In this document: one piece after another, positions 13,759 to 21,171 of the stretch | How positions within the stretch are numbered: the stretch's first letter is position 1 | Layout: each line of letters begins with the position of its first letter | NCBI GenBank assembly: GCA_045596605.1 | Contig: JAZOCR010000067.1 | Coordinates: forward strand, 1 to 21,171 | Direction of reading: 5' to 3' | DNA length: 21,171 nucleotides | Origin: SIG622 sp045596605 | Lineage (GTDB): Bacteria > Bacillota > Clostridia > Oscillospirales > CAG-382 | Translations under genes and position numbers: made by a program | The notes under the pieces: generated by a model | What the model saw: only the letters and a program-made list of their open reading frames with translations | The model's database searches: none | Told to the model about the DNA's origin: nothing

Positions 13759-16419
13759 TTAATTTTTTACCTCTACTTCGCAGATTACACCTGTATCGGA
13801 AACAACATAAGCAAATACGCGAAGTCCACTATAACCACTTGTTCCGGTAAGTGTTAGTACAAGAACACCAGTTTTGTCGCTTCCATAGATTTGACTTGAA
13901 TAAGTGTCAATGTAAACAAACTGCTGATGTCCGGTTACACCGTTAACTTCATCATTCCACTCTATTCGAATCGCAATATCAACCGCATTATCAGATGTAC
14001 CGTCTGCAAAATACCTATTGTCCATGCCGCTTACACCATCAAATACATCATCTTGACTAAAGCGAGGTCTGTACTTAATCGTCATAGAATCCGATGTTTG
14101 AGACGATATCAAAGTCTGCATAGTGATTTTCGCAAACATATATCCATTCTCACCATTCCATACAGGAAGCTGAGCATTATCCTTGGCAAGTACAACGTTT
14201 TCTTTATCTGCTACCACGAGAAGTCCTGTGTTTTCGTCGCTGTTGTCGATTACGTCAGAGCCGTTAAGACCAATAACGTGGTTTGCATTAAGCGTTTTGC
14301 CGTTGAGGTCGAGAGTTACGCCGGGGTATACCACTACAACATCTGCGTCTGCATTAGCGATAAGTGTAACTGTTGCGCCGCCCGTCATCTTTGCAGCTTC
14401 TGCAAGTGCTTCGGAAACTGTTTCGTAAATTGTTTCGCCAACCTGTGCAACTGCAGGAATTACCTTATAAGTGCCGTTGTCGTATTTAACGAGATGGTTT
14501 TCAACGTTTGTTGTTACGTCAAGTCCTGCAACAGCAGTAAGAGTTGCGCCTTCGGTGAGAACATACTTTGTATAAGCCATTTCGTCTTCGGTAACCTTGT
14601 TGTAGAAGAATTCGTTAGTTCCGAAGTCATTGATACCCTCAAACTTGAAAGTATTAACTGCCTTGGTATCTCTATCCCAGATAACAAGAGGATAGTCTGC
14701 CTTGATGGTGCAATTCTTAACTGTGATAGTCTTTGTACCAAAGTTAGAATTTACAAAGCCATATGTGCTGTTTTCAATGGTTACGTTTTCAAGGCTTACG
14801 CCGTTGCTGTAGTCAACCTTGATAGCGTATCCAGTGTCATTAATTGTAACATCCTTGATTGAAACACTGTTGTTGGAAGAGGGAACCTGAAGTAAGCCAT
14901 AGTAACCTTCAGAAGTGCAGTTTTCAATAATGATGCTGGTGGAGCCACGAATTTCGATTGCATATACAGCATTGCTTTCGGAATCGAAGCTACAGTTCTT
15001 AATGGTGTAAGTACCGGTTGTGCCGGTGCTATTACCCTTTACGATGTTTCCTTCAATGAAGTTTACATTATCAATAGTAAGATTGATAGACTTGCTGATA
15101 GACATCTTACCGGTGTAGTTCTTGTCTTCACCGTCAATGGTGATGTTCTTGCCGATAGTTACGTTTTCGGTTACATTATCAATAAGAACGATAGTGTCAT
15201 TTGCATTTGCTGCCGTAATTGCAGCTGCGAGGGTTTCGAAGTAGTCTTCGCCTACCTTAGCTACGTAGTTTGCTTCTCTTACGCCCCATGCGCCGTTTGC
15301 TTCTTCAACAACATAGCCGTGGGGAACGTTGCCCGTAATAACGGTAGATTCGCCATTGAGAGCTGCTGCTGCGATAGAAACGCTTACAGGCCATTCGGTA
15401 GAGCCGGGAGTTACGTAGAGGTAAACGTCGCCCTTCAGTTCTGCATTTTCGCCAACAGTAAGAGTACCGCTGTTTGCCTTAGCGCTGGGATCCTGCATCC
15501 AGATAGACTTGTTAGCACCCTCGATAGTACCGCCGTTAACGGTGAGGATGTTCTGTGCCTCAACGCCGTTGAGGAACTGACGGATACCACGATATGTGGA
15601 TTTGATTGTACCGCCGTTGATAACGGTTTCAGCATAAGTGCCCTTACCGTTTGTAAGGTTGTCAATGCCGTAAGCCATATCTGTACCGCCGAGGTGTTCG
15701 ATTGTACCGCCGTTTACGGTAAGCTTACCGCGCTGGTTGGAGATTACGGAAGAGTAATTGTTAAAATCACGATCGTTGGTAGCTGTAAGAGTGATCTTAC
15801 CTGTACCAACAGTATCGTTGATTGTAAGCTCTTTACCGGGCTGAACTTCAATCAGAGCGAAGTTCTTTGTTGCGTTATCTGTACCTGTGATGGTCTTGCC
15901 GTTGAGATCGAGAACCACGGTGCCGTTTACCTTGATTGTGGAATCAAAAGTGATGTCCTGGAGAAGAACTACCTCACCGCCTTCAGCGATTGCTTCAGCG
16001 AGTGTAGTGTAGTATGTATCGCCGATCTTAGCATCATAAGACATCTTTATGCCATCGACGGTGATATTGTATTTCTCAGTATCGTTTGCTCTGAACAGGG
16101 TGATATCCACGGGAGTACCGTCGGAGAATTTGGAGTTAGTAACTGCCAGGTTCTCAGCACTGCCTGCCAGATCCAGATCGAAGCCCTTTTCAAAAGTACA
16201 GTTGTCGTAGGTCGCATTGGTCCAGGTGCGTAAGGTGTTATATTCGGTTTCGCCCACCTTGAAAGTGGAGTTCTTCACGATCACATTGCCGCCTGCACCG
16301 ATTGCGGACCAGTCGTCCAAAGTACAACCGTCAATGGTGAGGTCGCCTTTCAGAGTATCAAAGTGGAGAGTGTAGTCGTAGCCGTCAAGAACACAGTTCT
16401 TGAAGGTTACGCCGCCTGC
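13759..16419 (-). CDS. C-terminal part of giant beta-helix adhesin, beyond an in-frame amber codon
   Basis: This segment continues the upstream frame directly after TAG 16422-16420 with no frame change. It stays open for 886 codons and ends in TAA. It has three more copies of the adhesin repeat (starts AKIGDTYYTTLAEAIAEGG, AKVGEDYFETLAAAITAAN, AQVGETIYETVSEALAEAA), each leading to a DLNGKT- or DGEDKN-type turn and a parallel beta-helix-like stretch rich in TVNGGTI and VTIENS motifs. A non-repetitive C-terminal domain of about 130 residues (from GYMFAKITMQTLISS) ends EVEVKN, without an LPxTG or other sorting signal. No ATG with a Shine-Dalgarno lies near the amber; a TTG at 16320 could open the frame but has no supporting signal. 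It is therefore the tail of the upstream gene, translated only by read-through, or dead. Confidence 0.7.
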   Translation of the reverse strand, partial: AGGVTFKNCVLDGYDYTLHFDTLKGDLTIDGCTLDDWSAIGAGGNVIVKNSTFKVGETEYNTLRTWTNATYDNCTFEKGFDLDLAGSAENLAVTNSKFSDGTPVDITLFRANDTEKYNITVDGIKMSYDAKIGDTYYTTLAEAIAEGGEVVLLQDITFDSTIKVNGTVVLDLNGKTITGTDNATKNFALIEVQPGKELTINDTVGTGKITLTATNDRDFNNYSSVISNQRGKLTVNGGTIEHLGGTDMAYGIDNLTNGKGTYAETVINGGTIKSTYRGIRQFLNGVEAQNILTVNGGTIEGANKSIWMQDPSAKANSGTLTVGENAELKGDVYLYVTPGSTEWPVSVSIAAAALNGESTVITGNVPHGYVVEEANGAWGVREANYVAKVGEDYFETLAAAITAANANDTIVLIDNVTENVTIGKNITIDGEDKNYTGKMSISKSINLTIDNVNFIEGNIVKGNSTGTTGTYTIKNCSFDSESNAVYAIEIRGSTSIIIENCTSEGYYGLLQVPSSNNSVSIKDVTINDTGYAIKVDYSNGVSLENVTIENSTYGFVNSNFGTKTITVKNCTIKADYPLVIWDRDTKAVNTFKFEGINDFGTNEFFYNKVTEDEMAYTKYVLTEGATLTAVAGLDVTTNVENHLVKYDNGTYKVIPAVAQVGETIYETVSEALAEAAKMTGGATVTLIANADADVVVVYPGVTLDLNGKTLNANHVIGLNGSDVIDNSDENTGLLVVADKENVVLAKDNAQLPVWNGENGYMFAKITMQTLISSQTSDSMTIKYRPRFSQDDVFDGVSGMDNRYFADGTSDNAVDIAIRIEWNDEVNGVTGHQQFVYIDTYSSQIYGSDKTGVLVLTLTGTSGYSGLRVFAYVVSDTGVICEVEVKN

Positions 16420-16422
16420 CTA
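16420..16422 (-). other. In-frame TAG stop inside the adhesin frame
   Basis: Codons run RYSYV-TAG-AGGVTFKNC in one continuous frame. TAG differs by one base from CAG (Gln) or AAG (Lys). TAG is a genuine stop elsewhere here (trmB, and a double TAG after the DUF4364 protein), so general reassignment is unlikely. Confidence 0.85.
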
Positions 16423-19400
16423 AACATAGCTGTAACGGGTCACATTGTAGCCGGACACATTGCAGCCTTCGATCAGAATGTTGCCGCCATTGATGTAGAG
16501 AGCAGTTTCTTCATTCTCTACGCTGACTTCAACATTCAGATTCTTAACAGTTGCGCCATTACCGGTCACGCTAACCTTACCATTGATAGTAACAAGGTTA
16601 TTACCGTCAGCATCGGTTTCGCCGGCAACGGTGATTGCCTTATTTACAGTTATGCTTGTGTCATATTCGCCTGCGAATATGAATACTGTTTGGCCGTCCT
16701 GTGCTGCTTCGAGAGCTGCATCGATAGTTTCGTAGCCGACTAAGTAATCGTAACCACTTACTTCAACAGCTACATATGCAACTGCATCTTTTTTAACAGT
16801 CCATGTGCCATTGCCATTGTCTGTGATGGTGGATTTACCGTCACACTGGACTTCGTGACGCCAGTGCTGGTTGAATACATTGGCATTGAACGTACCGCCG
16901 GTAACGTTGGCGTGGTTTTGATTGTTCTTATACATATTAACAATCCACGGTGATTCATTTTCACCAGTGCCTATGTTGCCAAGAGTAAAGCTTCCGCCGC
17001 TTACGTATACGATTTCACTTGAAGCACCGCCGTAAATAAGGCTGGAGGTTGCATTTTCAAGGTAGTAAGTACCACCTTCTACAGTAAGCTTTGTACCTGC
17101 TTCATATGCCATAAGGAGACAATATGCTTTCTCATCGCCCTCTACTGTTACGGAGCCTGTACCTGCGCTGTCCTTAAGAGTAAGCTTACCGCCATTATCA
17201 GCCGCGAATGCTGCAAATAGCTGTTGAGTCATCTTAACAGTATCGCCGATAAGCTTTTTGCCGTTAAGGTCGATTGTAACAGCCTTGCCTGCAACGCATA
17301 CATAAGCAGCATAGGAACCATCGATCTTGGTCACGCCGTCCCAAGTGAGCTCATGGTCAGCGATAACTTGGATTACATCACCGTCATTTGCTGCATCTAC
17401 TGCCGCCTGGATTGATTCGTACTTGTTGACGCCGATCTGTGCAACTTTGCTCTTAACTACAGTATAGTTGCTATCATCGCCCTTTACTGCTTCATAACCT
17501 GTAGCCACATAAGCACTGGGATCCTGGTCGAAGGTACCGCCCTTGACGGTGAGAGTACCATCTGCTGCAAGAGTGTTGTTCTTACCGCCGGAGAAGTTAC
17601 CGTTTTCGATAGTAACAGTAGCGCCGGTCTGAACGTTTACAGCAGCGCCGCTGTTGGCTGCAGTACCCTTGGGACCAATAAATGTACCATTCTCAATAGT
17701 GACATTGGCTGCACCGGAAGCATTGACTGCATGGACAGTCTTGTCGTCGTTGTTCTTCACAACATAGGTACCGCCGTTGACGGTTGCAGTAACTGCGCCG
17801 TCAATACGAACTGCATGACGAGCGGAGTCGATATTAACATTGGTAAGATTGAGAACGCCTGCGTTGATTTCGATTGCGCTCTTGGAAGAATCGGTATTCT
17901 TGATAGAACCGTTCTGAACAGTCAGATCTGCCTCGGGAGCAAGAATGCTGCCGGTCAGAGTCTTACCGTTGAGATAGAGAACAACAGTCGCGCCATAGGG
18001 AATGTTAACAGTTGCAGTTACGTCCTTAATCAGCTTGACAGTCTCGCCGTTCTTTGCAGCCTCAAATGCAGCTTCAAGGTCACAATAGGTTGTGAGACCA
18101 ACATTAGCTACGGTGTAGTCTTTAGATGTACCGTTGTTGTTCGCATAGAACATGTTCATTACTTCTTCGCTGCCGAAGGTAATGGTTTCCAAGTTCTCAT
18201 CGTATGCAAAAATTTCGCTGGATTTGGTCCATGTGGGGTTGGAATGTGCGTTGAAATCCTTGAAGTAATCAATATGATTTGTACCATGTACACTTACAAG
18301 AGTAGCAGGAAGTGTTGCATGCTTCAAATTGTGACAGTTATTGAATACCCAAGCATGGAGATGTACAGGACGGTCTGCGGGGAGTGCAACCTCTTCAATA
18401 ATGAGGTTCTTGAATGCGCCCTGCGCAATACACAGTTCCTCAGTTCCGCCTTCAGCGAATGTCAGCTTTGTGAAGGTAGACTTCTGGAATGCTTCCTGAC
18501 CGATATAGGTTACGGTAGAAGGAATAACCACTTCGCCGGTCAGATTAGTAAAGCCCTGTGCAGTGAAGGAACCGATGGAAGTAACGCCTTCTTCGATCAC
18601 AAGCTTTTTAACCTTTGTGCGGTCATAAGGCCAGCCTTCGATTGCTTTACCTTCGCCGGTGCTGTCATAACGGACAGCTTCTCTCCAAGCACCGACTTCA
18701 TAAGTCTTACCACTGTTAGGATCCGCTACGGGAGTACCCTTGGTGGGAGCGATGGTGAGGGTACCGTCGGAAGTCAGAGTCCAGTCGATACCGCCCCAGG
18801 TGCCGCCTTCGATTTTCGCAACTGTGTATGTGCCGTCGCCGTTGTTGACTGCCTCATATCCCACAGCCACATAATCAGTAGGATCACTGCTGTAGGTACC
18901 TGCCTTAACAGTAAGAGTAGCACCGTCAGCAACTCTGAATGCCTTGGTCTGGGTGGAGGTTACGGTCATGTCTTCAACGGTAGCAATACCGCCAACATCG
19001 ATAGCAGGATAATTGCTGCTGTTGTTTACAGTACCGTTCTTGATAGTTGCAGTAACACTGCCGTTTATCTGGATGAAGCCGGTCAGGGTCTTACCGTTCA
19101 GGTCGAGAACAACAGTTGCGTTATTTGCAATCTCAATTTCTTCTGCTACATCAGTGATAAGTGTTACTGTTTCGCCAGCCTGAACTGCGTCGATTGCAAG
19201 CTGGAGTGTATCATATTTAGTATCACCGATTTTTGCAACAGGTCCATTCCATTTTGCGTAATAGGTCTTTACATTATTATTAAGAGCAGTATATGCTTCG
19301 CCGGTAAATCCTGCATTGTCATACCAACCGTCAAATTCAAAACCGGCTTTAGATGCTGTCTCAACGAGGTGGAAGTTGCCGCCGCCTGCTGCATCATCTA

Positions 19401-21171
19401 CCAATGCGGCATATTCGGGAGAAGTACCGCCGTTTAGGTAGTAGGTGTTTCCGGTAATCGTGCCAACATAGTCAGTATGATTGTCCACAAACAAGATGTG
19501 CTGTACATCGCCGACAAACTTATTTACACCTGCGGAATTGCCGGTAGCAGTACTGTTGATCAGATCAACAACGCCTGCATAAGCAACCAACTCGCCTGCA
19601 TAAGTCTCGTTATTTGCGTTGTTCACAACAACAGCACCGGTATTCTTACTATCCTTTACAACCAGCCAAGAGCCGTGAGAATAGAATGCAGTACCCAAAC
19701 CGGCAACGTGGGTCTCTCCGCTTGCATTGACCGTAATCGTACCGGAGTTGGTGCAACTGTCAAAGATAACCTTGAGTCTCTGACCGGTAAATGCTGCATT
19801 ATCACGTCCAAGGATACCGCCGGCACATGTGCTGCCGCCGCCCAGAGTCGTAACTGCGCCGGTGTTTACACAGTTCTTGAAGGTAATGGTGCCGCGCATA
19901 ACAACATTAATATTGCCTTCACGGGAGCCATTAATGAGGCCGAGAATACCGCCTGCTTCGCGCGCTTCAGCGGTAACTGCTGCTGCATTGGAACAGTTTT
20001 CAATCGTAATATCAACACTGGGCTGACTGAGCTGAGAATCCATATGTCCGATAAGACCGCCCATGTTATTGGATGCTTTAACAGTACCACTGAGAACGTG
20101 ACAGTTGGAAATTACACTTGTCTTTCCATCAGCAGGCACATAGTAGCCAACCAGTGCCGCATTGCCGGAGCCGTAAACTTCTTTTTCTGCGCTGTCTGTT
20201 CGGGTTCCGCAGTCGATAGCAACGTTTGCAAGCTTTACATTGGAAATATTTGCGCCGTATACGTAGCCGAACAAACCGAAGCTGTATTCGGTGCTGCCGG
20301 TTTCGGCGGAATCGGGAACATAGCCATCAGAAGTAAGACCGGTGATGGTGTGATTGCCGCCATCGAAGTTACCGGCAAACATCTTAACACCCTCAGTTGT
20401 CGGAGTCTTGTCGTAATTGCTTGTTCCGATAGGTGTCCATACTTCGCCTGTAAGGTCAATGTCAGCGGTCAGCTTAACATATTTGTCTGCGTATGTGTTG
20501 CCTTCGTTGACATAATCACGGAACGCTTTGAGTTCCTTGAGGTTTGTAATAAGGTAAGGATCTGTCTCTGTACCGGAACCGGACAGAACGATGTTTTCCT
20601 TAACAGTCCAGTTGTCTCCGGATTTTACAGCTCTGTAGCCGTCAGCTACAAAGTTTGTGCCTGCGCCTTCAGCTGCATTGTCAGCAGGGTTGAAGCCTAC
20701 GAATTTACCGCCGTATACGGTGATCTTTGCATTGTTGTTTTTGTAGCTATCATCGTGGCAATTCAGCGTGAAAGCAGGAGTTTCGCAGATGAAGGTACCG
20801 CCGTTGATAACAACCTCGCCGCCGTTTTTAACATAAATCAAATCGAAGTTGGGGTTGCCTGAAGAATCAGTAGCACCCTTGTTAGTATAAGTACCACCGT
20901 TGATGGTAACCTTGCCGCCGTTAGCCCAGATAGCAATGTTGTAGTCATTGCCGCCGACACCGTTGATAGTACCTTCGCCATTGATGGTCAGATCGCCACC
21001 GTTAACAACGCAGAACACACCGTCACCGACAGTGTCGTTTTCAGTGGTGCTTACAGAGAAGCCGTTCAGATTCAGAACCACGGTCTTGTTAACTGTGATT
21101 GCTGTGTCGGTAGCCACATCGGCGAGAAGCTCAACAGTGCCGCCGACATCTACAGCTTCCTGGAGGCTGGT
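16420..21171 (-). CDS. Giant repeat adhesin (beta-helix, GLUG, InlB-B and BspA repeats), 5' partial
   Basis: The frame is open through the right edge (TSLQEAVDVGGTVELLADV before an internal GTG at 21117), so the true start and any signal peptide lie outside. At least 1583 codons precede the TAG at 16420. Counting from 21117, domains are: beta-helix with NGGT turns (1-180); a GLUG-like region opening SGSGTETDPYLITNLKELKA and DIDLTGEVWTPIG (about 179-500); an InlB-B/Flg_new unit FEFDGWYDNAGFTGEAY...YYAKW (about 590-624); and a BspA-type leucine-rich block with KLVIEEGVTSIGSF (about 775-1000). Repeats beginning VxxxGxxxY followed by LDLNGKTLTG occur between and after them (about 627, 1003, 1224, 1447). 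Such proteins are large surface adhesins in gut bacteria; ligand unknown. It shares strand and tight spacing with the genes downstream. Confidence 0.85.
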   Translation of the reverse strand, partial: TSLQEAVDVGGTVELLADVATDTAITVNKTVVLNLNGFSVSTTENDTVGDGVFCVVNGGDLTINGEGTINGVGGNDYNIAIWANGGKVTINGGTYTNKGATDSSGNPNFDLIYVKNGGEVVINGGTFICETPAFTLNCHDDSYKNNNAKITVYGGKFVGFNPADNAAEGAGTNFVADGYRAVKSGDNWTVKENIVLSGSGTETDPYLITNLKELKAFRDYVNEGNTYADKYVKLTADIDLTGEVWTPIGTSNYDKTPTTEGVKMFAGNFDGGNHTITGLTSDGYVPDSAETGSTEYSFGLFGYVYGANISNVKLANVAIDCGTRTDSAEKEVYGSGNAALVGYYVPADGKTSVISNCHVLSGTVKASNNMGGLIGHMDSQLSQPSVDITIENCSNAAAVTAEAREAGGILGLINGSREGNINVVMRGTITFKNCVNTGAVTTLGGGSTCAGGILGRDNAAFTGQRLKVIFDSCTNSGTITVNASGETHVAGLGTAFYSHGSWLVVKDSKNTGAVVVNNANNETYAGELVAYAGVVDLINSTATGNSAGVNKFVGDVQHILFVDNHTDYVGTITGNTYYLNGGTSPEYAALVDDAAGGGNFHLVETASKAGFEFDGWYDNAGFTGEAYTALNNNVKTYYAKWNGPVAKIGDTKYDTLQLAIDAVQAGETVTLITDVAEEIEIANNATVVLDLNGKTLTGFIQINGSVTATIKNGTVNNSSNYPAIDVGGIATVEDMTVTSTQTKAFRVADGATLTVKAGTYSSDPTDYVAVGYEAVNNGDGTYTVAKIEGGTWGGIDWTLTSDGTLTIAPTKGTPVADPNSGKTYEVGAWREAVRYDSTGEGKAIEGWPYDRTKVKKLVIEEGVTSIGSFTAQGFTNLTGEVVIPSTVTYIGQEAFQKSTFTKLTFAEGGTEELCIAQGAFKNLIIEEVALPADRPVHLHAWVFNNCHNLKHATLPATLVSVHGTNHIDYFKDFNAHSNPTWTKSSEIFAYDENLETITFGSEEVMNMFYANNNGTSKDYTVANVGLTTYCDLEAAFEAAKNGETVKLIKDVTATVNIPYGATVVLYLNGKTLTGSILAPEADLTVQNGSIKNTDSSKSAIEINAGVLNLTNVNIDSARHAVRIDGAVTATVNGGTYVVKNNDDKTVHAVNASGAANVTIENGTFIGPKGTAANSGAAVNVQTGATVTIENGNFSGGKNNTLAADGTLTVKGGTFDQDPSAYVATGYEAVKGDDSNYTVVKSKVAQIGVNKYESIQAAVDAANDGDVIQVIADHELTWDGVTKIDGSYAAYVCVAGKAVTIDLNGKKLIGDTVKMTQQLFAAFAADNGGKLTLKDSAGTGSVTVEGDEKAYCLLMAYEAGTKLTVEGGTYYLENATSSLIYGGASSEIVYVSGGSFTLGNIGTGENESPWIVNMYKNNQNHANVTGGTFNANVFNQHWRHEVQCDGKSTITDNGNGTWTVKKDAVAYVAVEVSGYDYLVGYETIDAALEAAQDGQTVFIFAGEYDTSITVNKAITVAGETDADGNNLVTINGKVSVTGNGATVKNLNVEVSVENEETALYINGGNILIEGCNVSGYNVTRYSYV
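16423..21171 (-). repeat. Tandem adhesin repeat region
   Basis: Units of about 200-370 codons share an opening VGxxxYxTLxxAxxAA, a valine-rich strand TVxLIxDV, then LDLNGKxLxG and a run of NGGT/ENGTF rungs, often closed by YVAxGYEAVxxGDxxYTV. At DNA level short strings such as ACCGCCGTTGACGGT recur many times. Units are diverged rather than identical, and three more lie beyond the amber codon. Confidence 0.75.

Noticed and set aside
16420..16422. Genome-wide TAG reassignment
   Set aside because: trmB ends in TAG and the DUF4364 gene ends in two TAG codons, with normal gene ends there. TAG is used as a stop.
17731..20862. Long plus-strand open frames (17731-19437 and 19477-20862; also 13927-14862 and 15319-16233)
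   Set aside because: They lie antisense to the adhesin, have Cys/Val/Asn-rich low-complexity translations with no domain, and follow from its repetitive codon pattern. No ribosome binding sites support them.
16423..21171. CRISPR-like or satellite repeats
   Set aside because: The repeated strings keep codon phase, vary in spacing and encode NGGT/LDLNGKT motifs. They are protein repeats.

Overview
The window looks like a chromosomal piece of a low-to-mid GC Gram-positive anaerobe, most likely a gut member of the class Clostridia (Oscillospiraceae/Ruminococcaceae-like). This is an inference from family content: DUF4364, DUF378, a class B sortase with an SPQTG substrate, a two-protein tyrosine kinase with a PHP phosphatase, LCP and SLH proteins, and a BspA/InlB-repeat adhesin. 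There are no outer-membrane genes. No rRNA, tRNA, CRISPR or transposase gene was seen.

Layout. Positions 1-474 have no gene and hold a large imperfect inverted repeat made of nested hairpins. Next come housekeeping genes in mixed orientation: a D-Ala-D-Ala carboxypeptidase (-), a DUF4364 protein (+) with a near-perfect sigma-A promoter, a DUF378 membrane protein (-) and trmB (+). Positions 3468-3739 hold a five-hairpin palindromic repeat and a bidirectional terminator. From 3740 to the right edge everything is on the minus strand and tightly packed, with stop/start overlaps at several junctions. It reads as one long cell-surface operon whose 5' end lies beyond the window.

In transcription order (right to left) the surface operon encodes: a giant secreted beta-helix/GLUG/BspA adhesin, open at the window edge and interrupted by one in-frame TAG; a 37-residue peptide too short for usual gene callers; an HPr-kinase-like protein; a PqqD-like peptide-binding protein; an SLH surface protein; a SipW-type S24/S26 peptidase; the polysaccharide co-polymerase/kinase activator, the tyrosine kinase and the PHP phosphatase; sortase B and its likely substrate; an LCP ligase; and a CapD/PglF-type UDP-sugar 4,6-dehydratase.

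The last block makes, controls the length of and anchors a surface polysaccharide. The middle block (peptide, HprK-like, PqqD-like, peptidase) has the parts list of a ribosomally made, post-translationally modified peptide system, but no cyclase, radical SAM enzyme or transporter is present. Its position between a giant adhesin and the capsule kinase genes makes it the best candidate for an undescribed system here.
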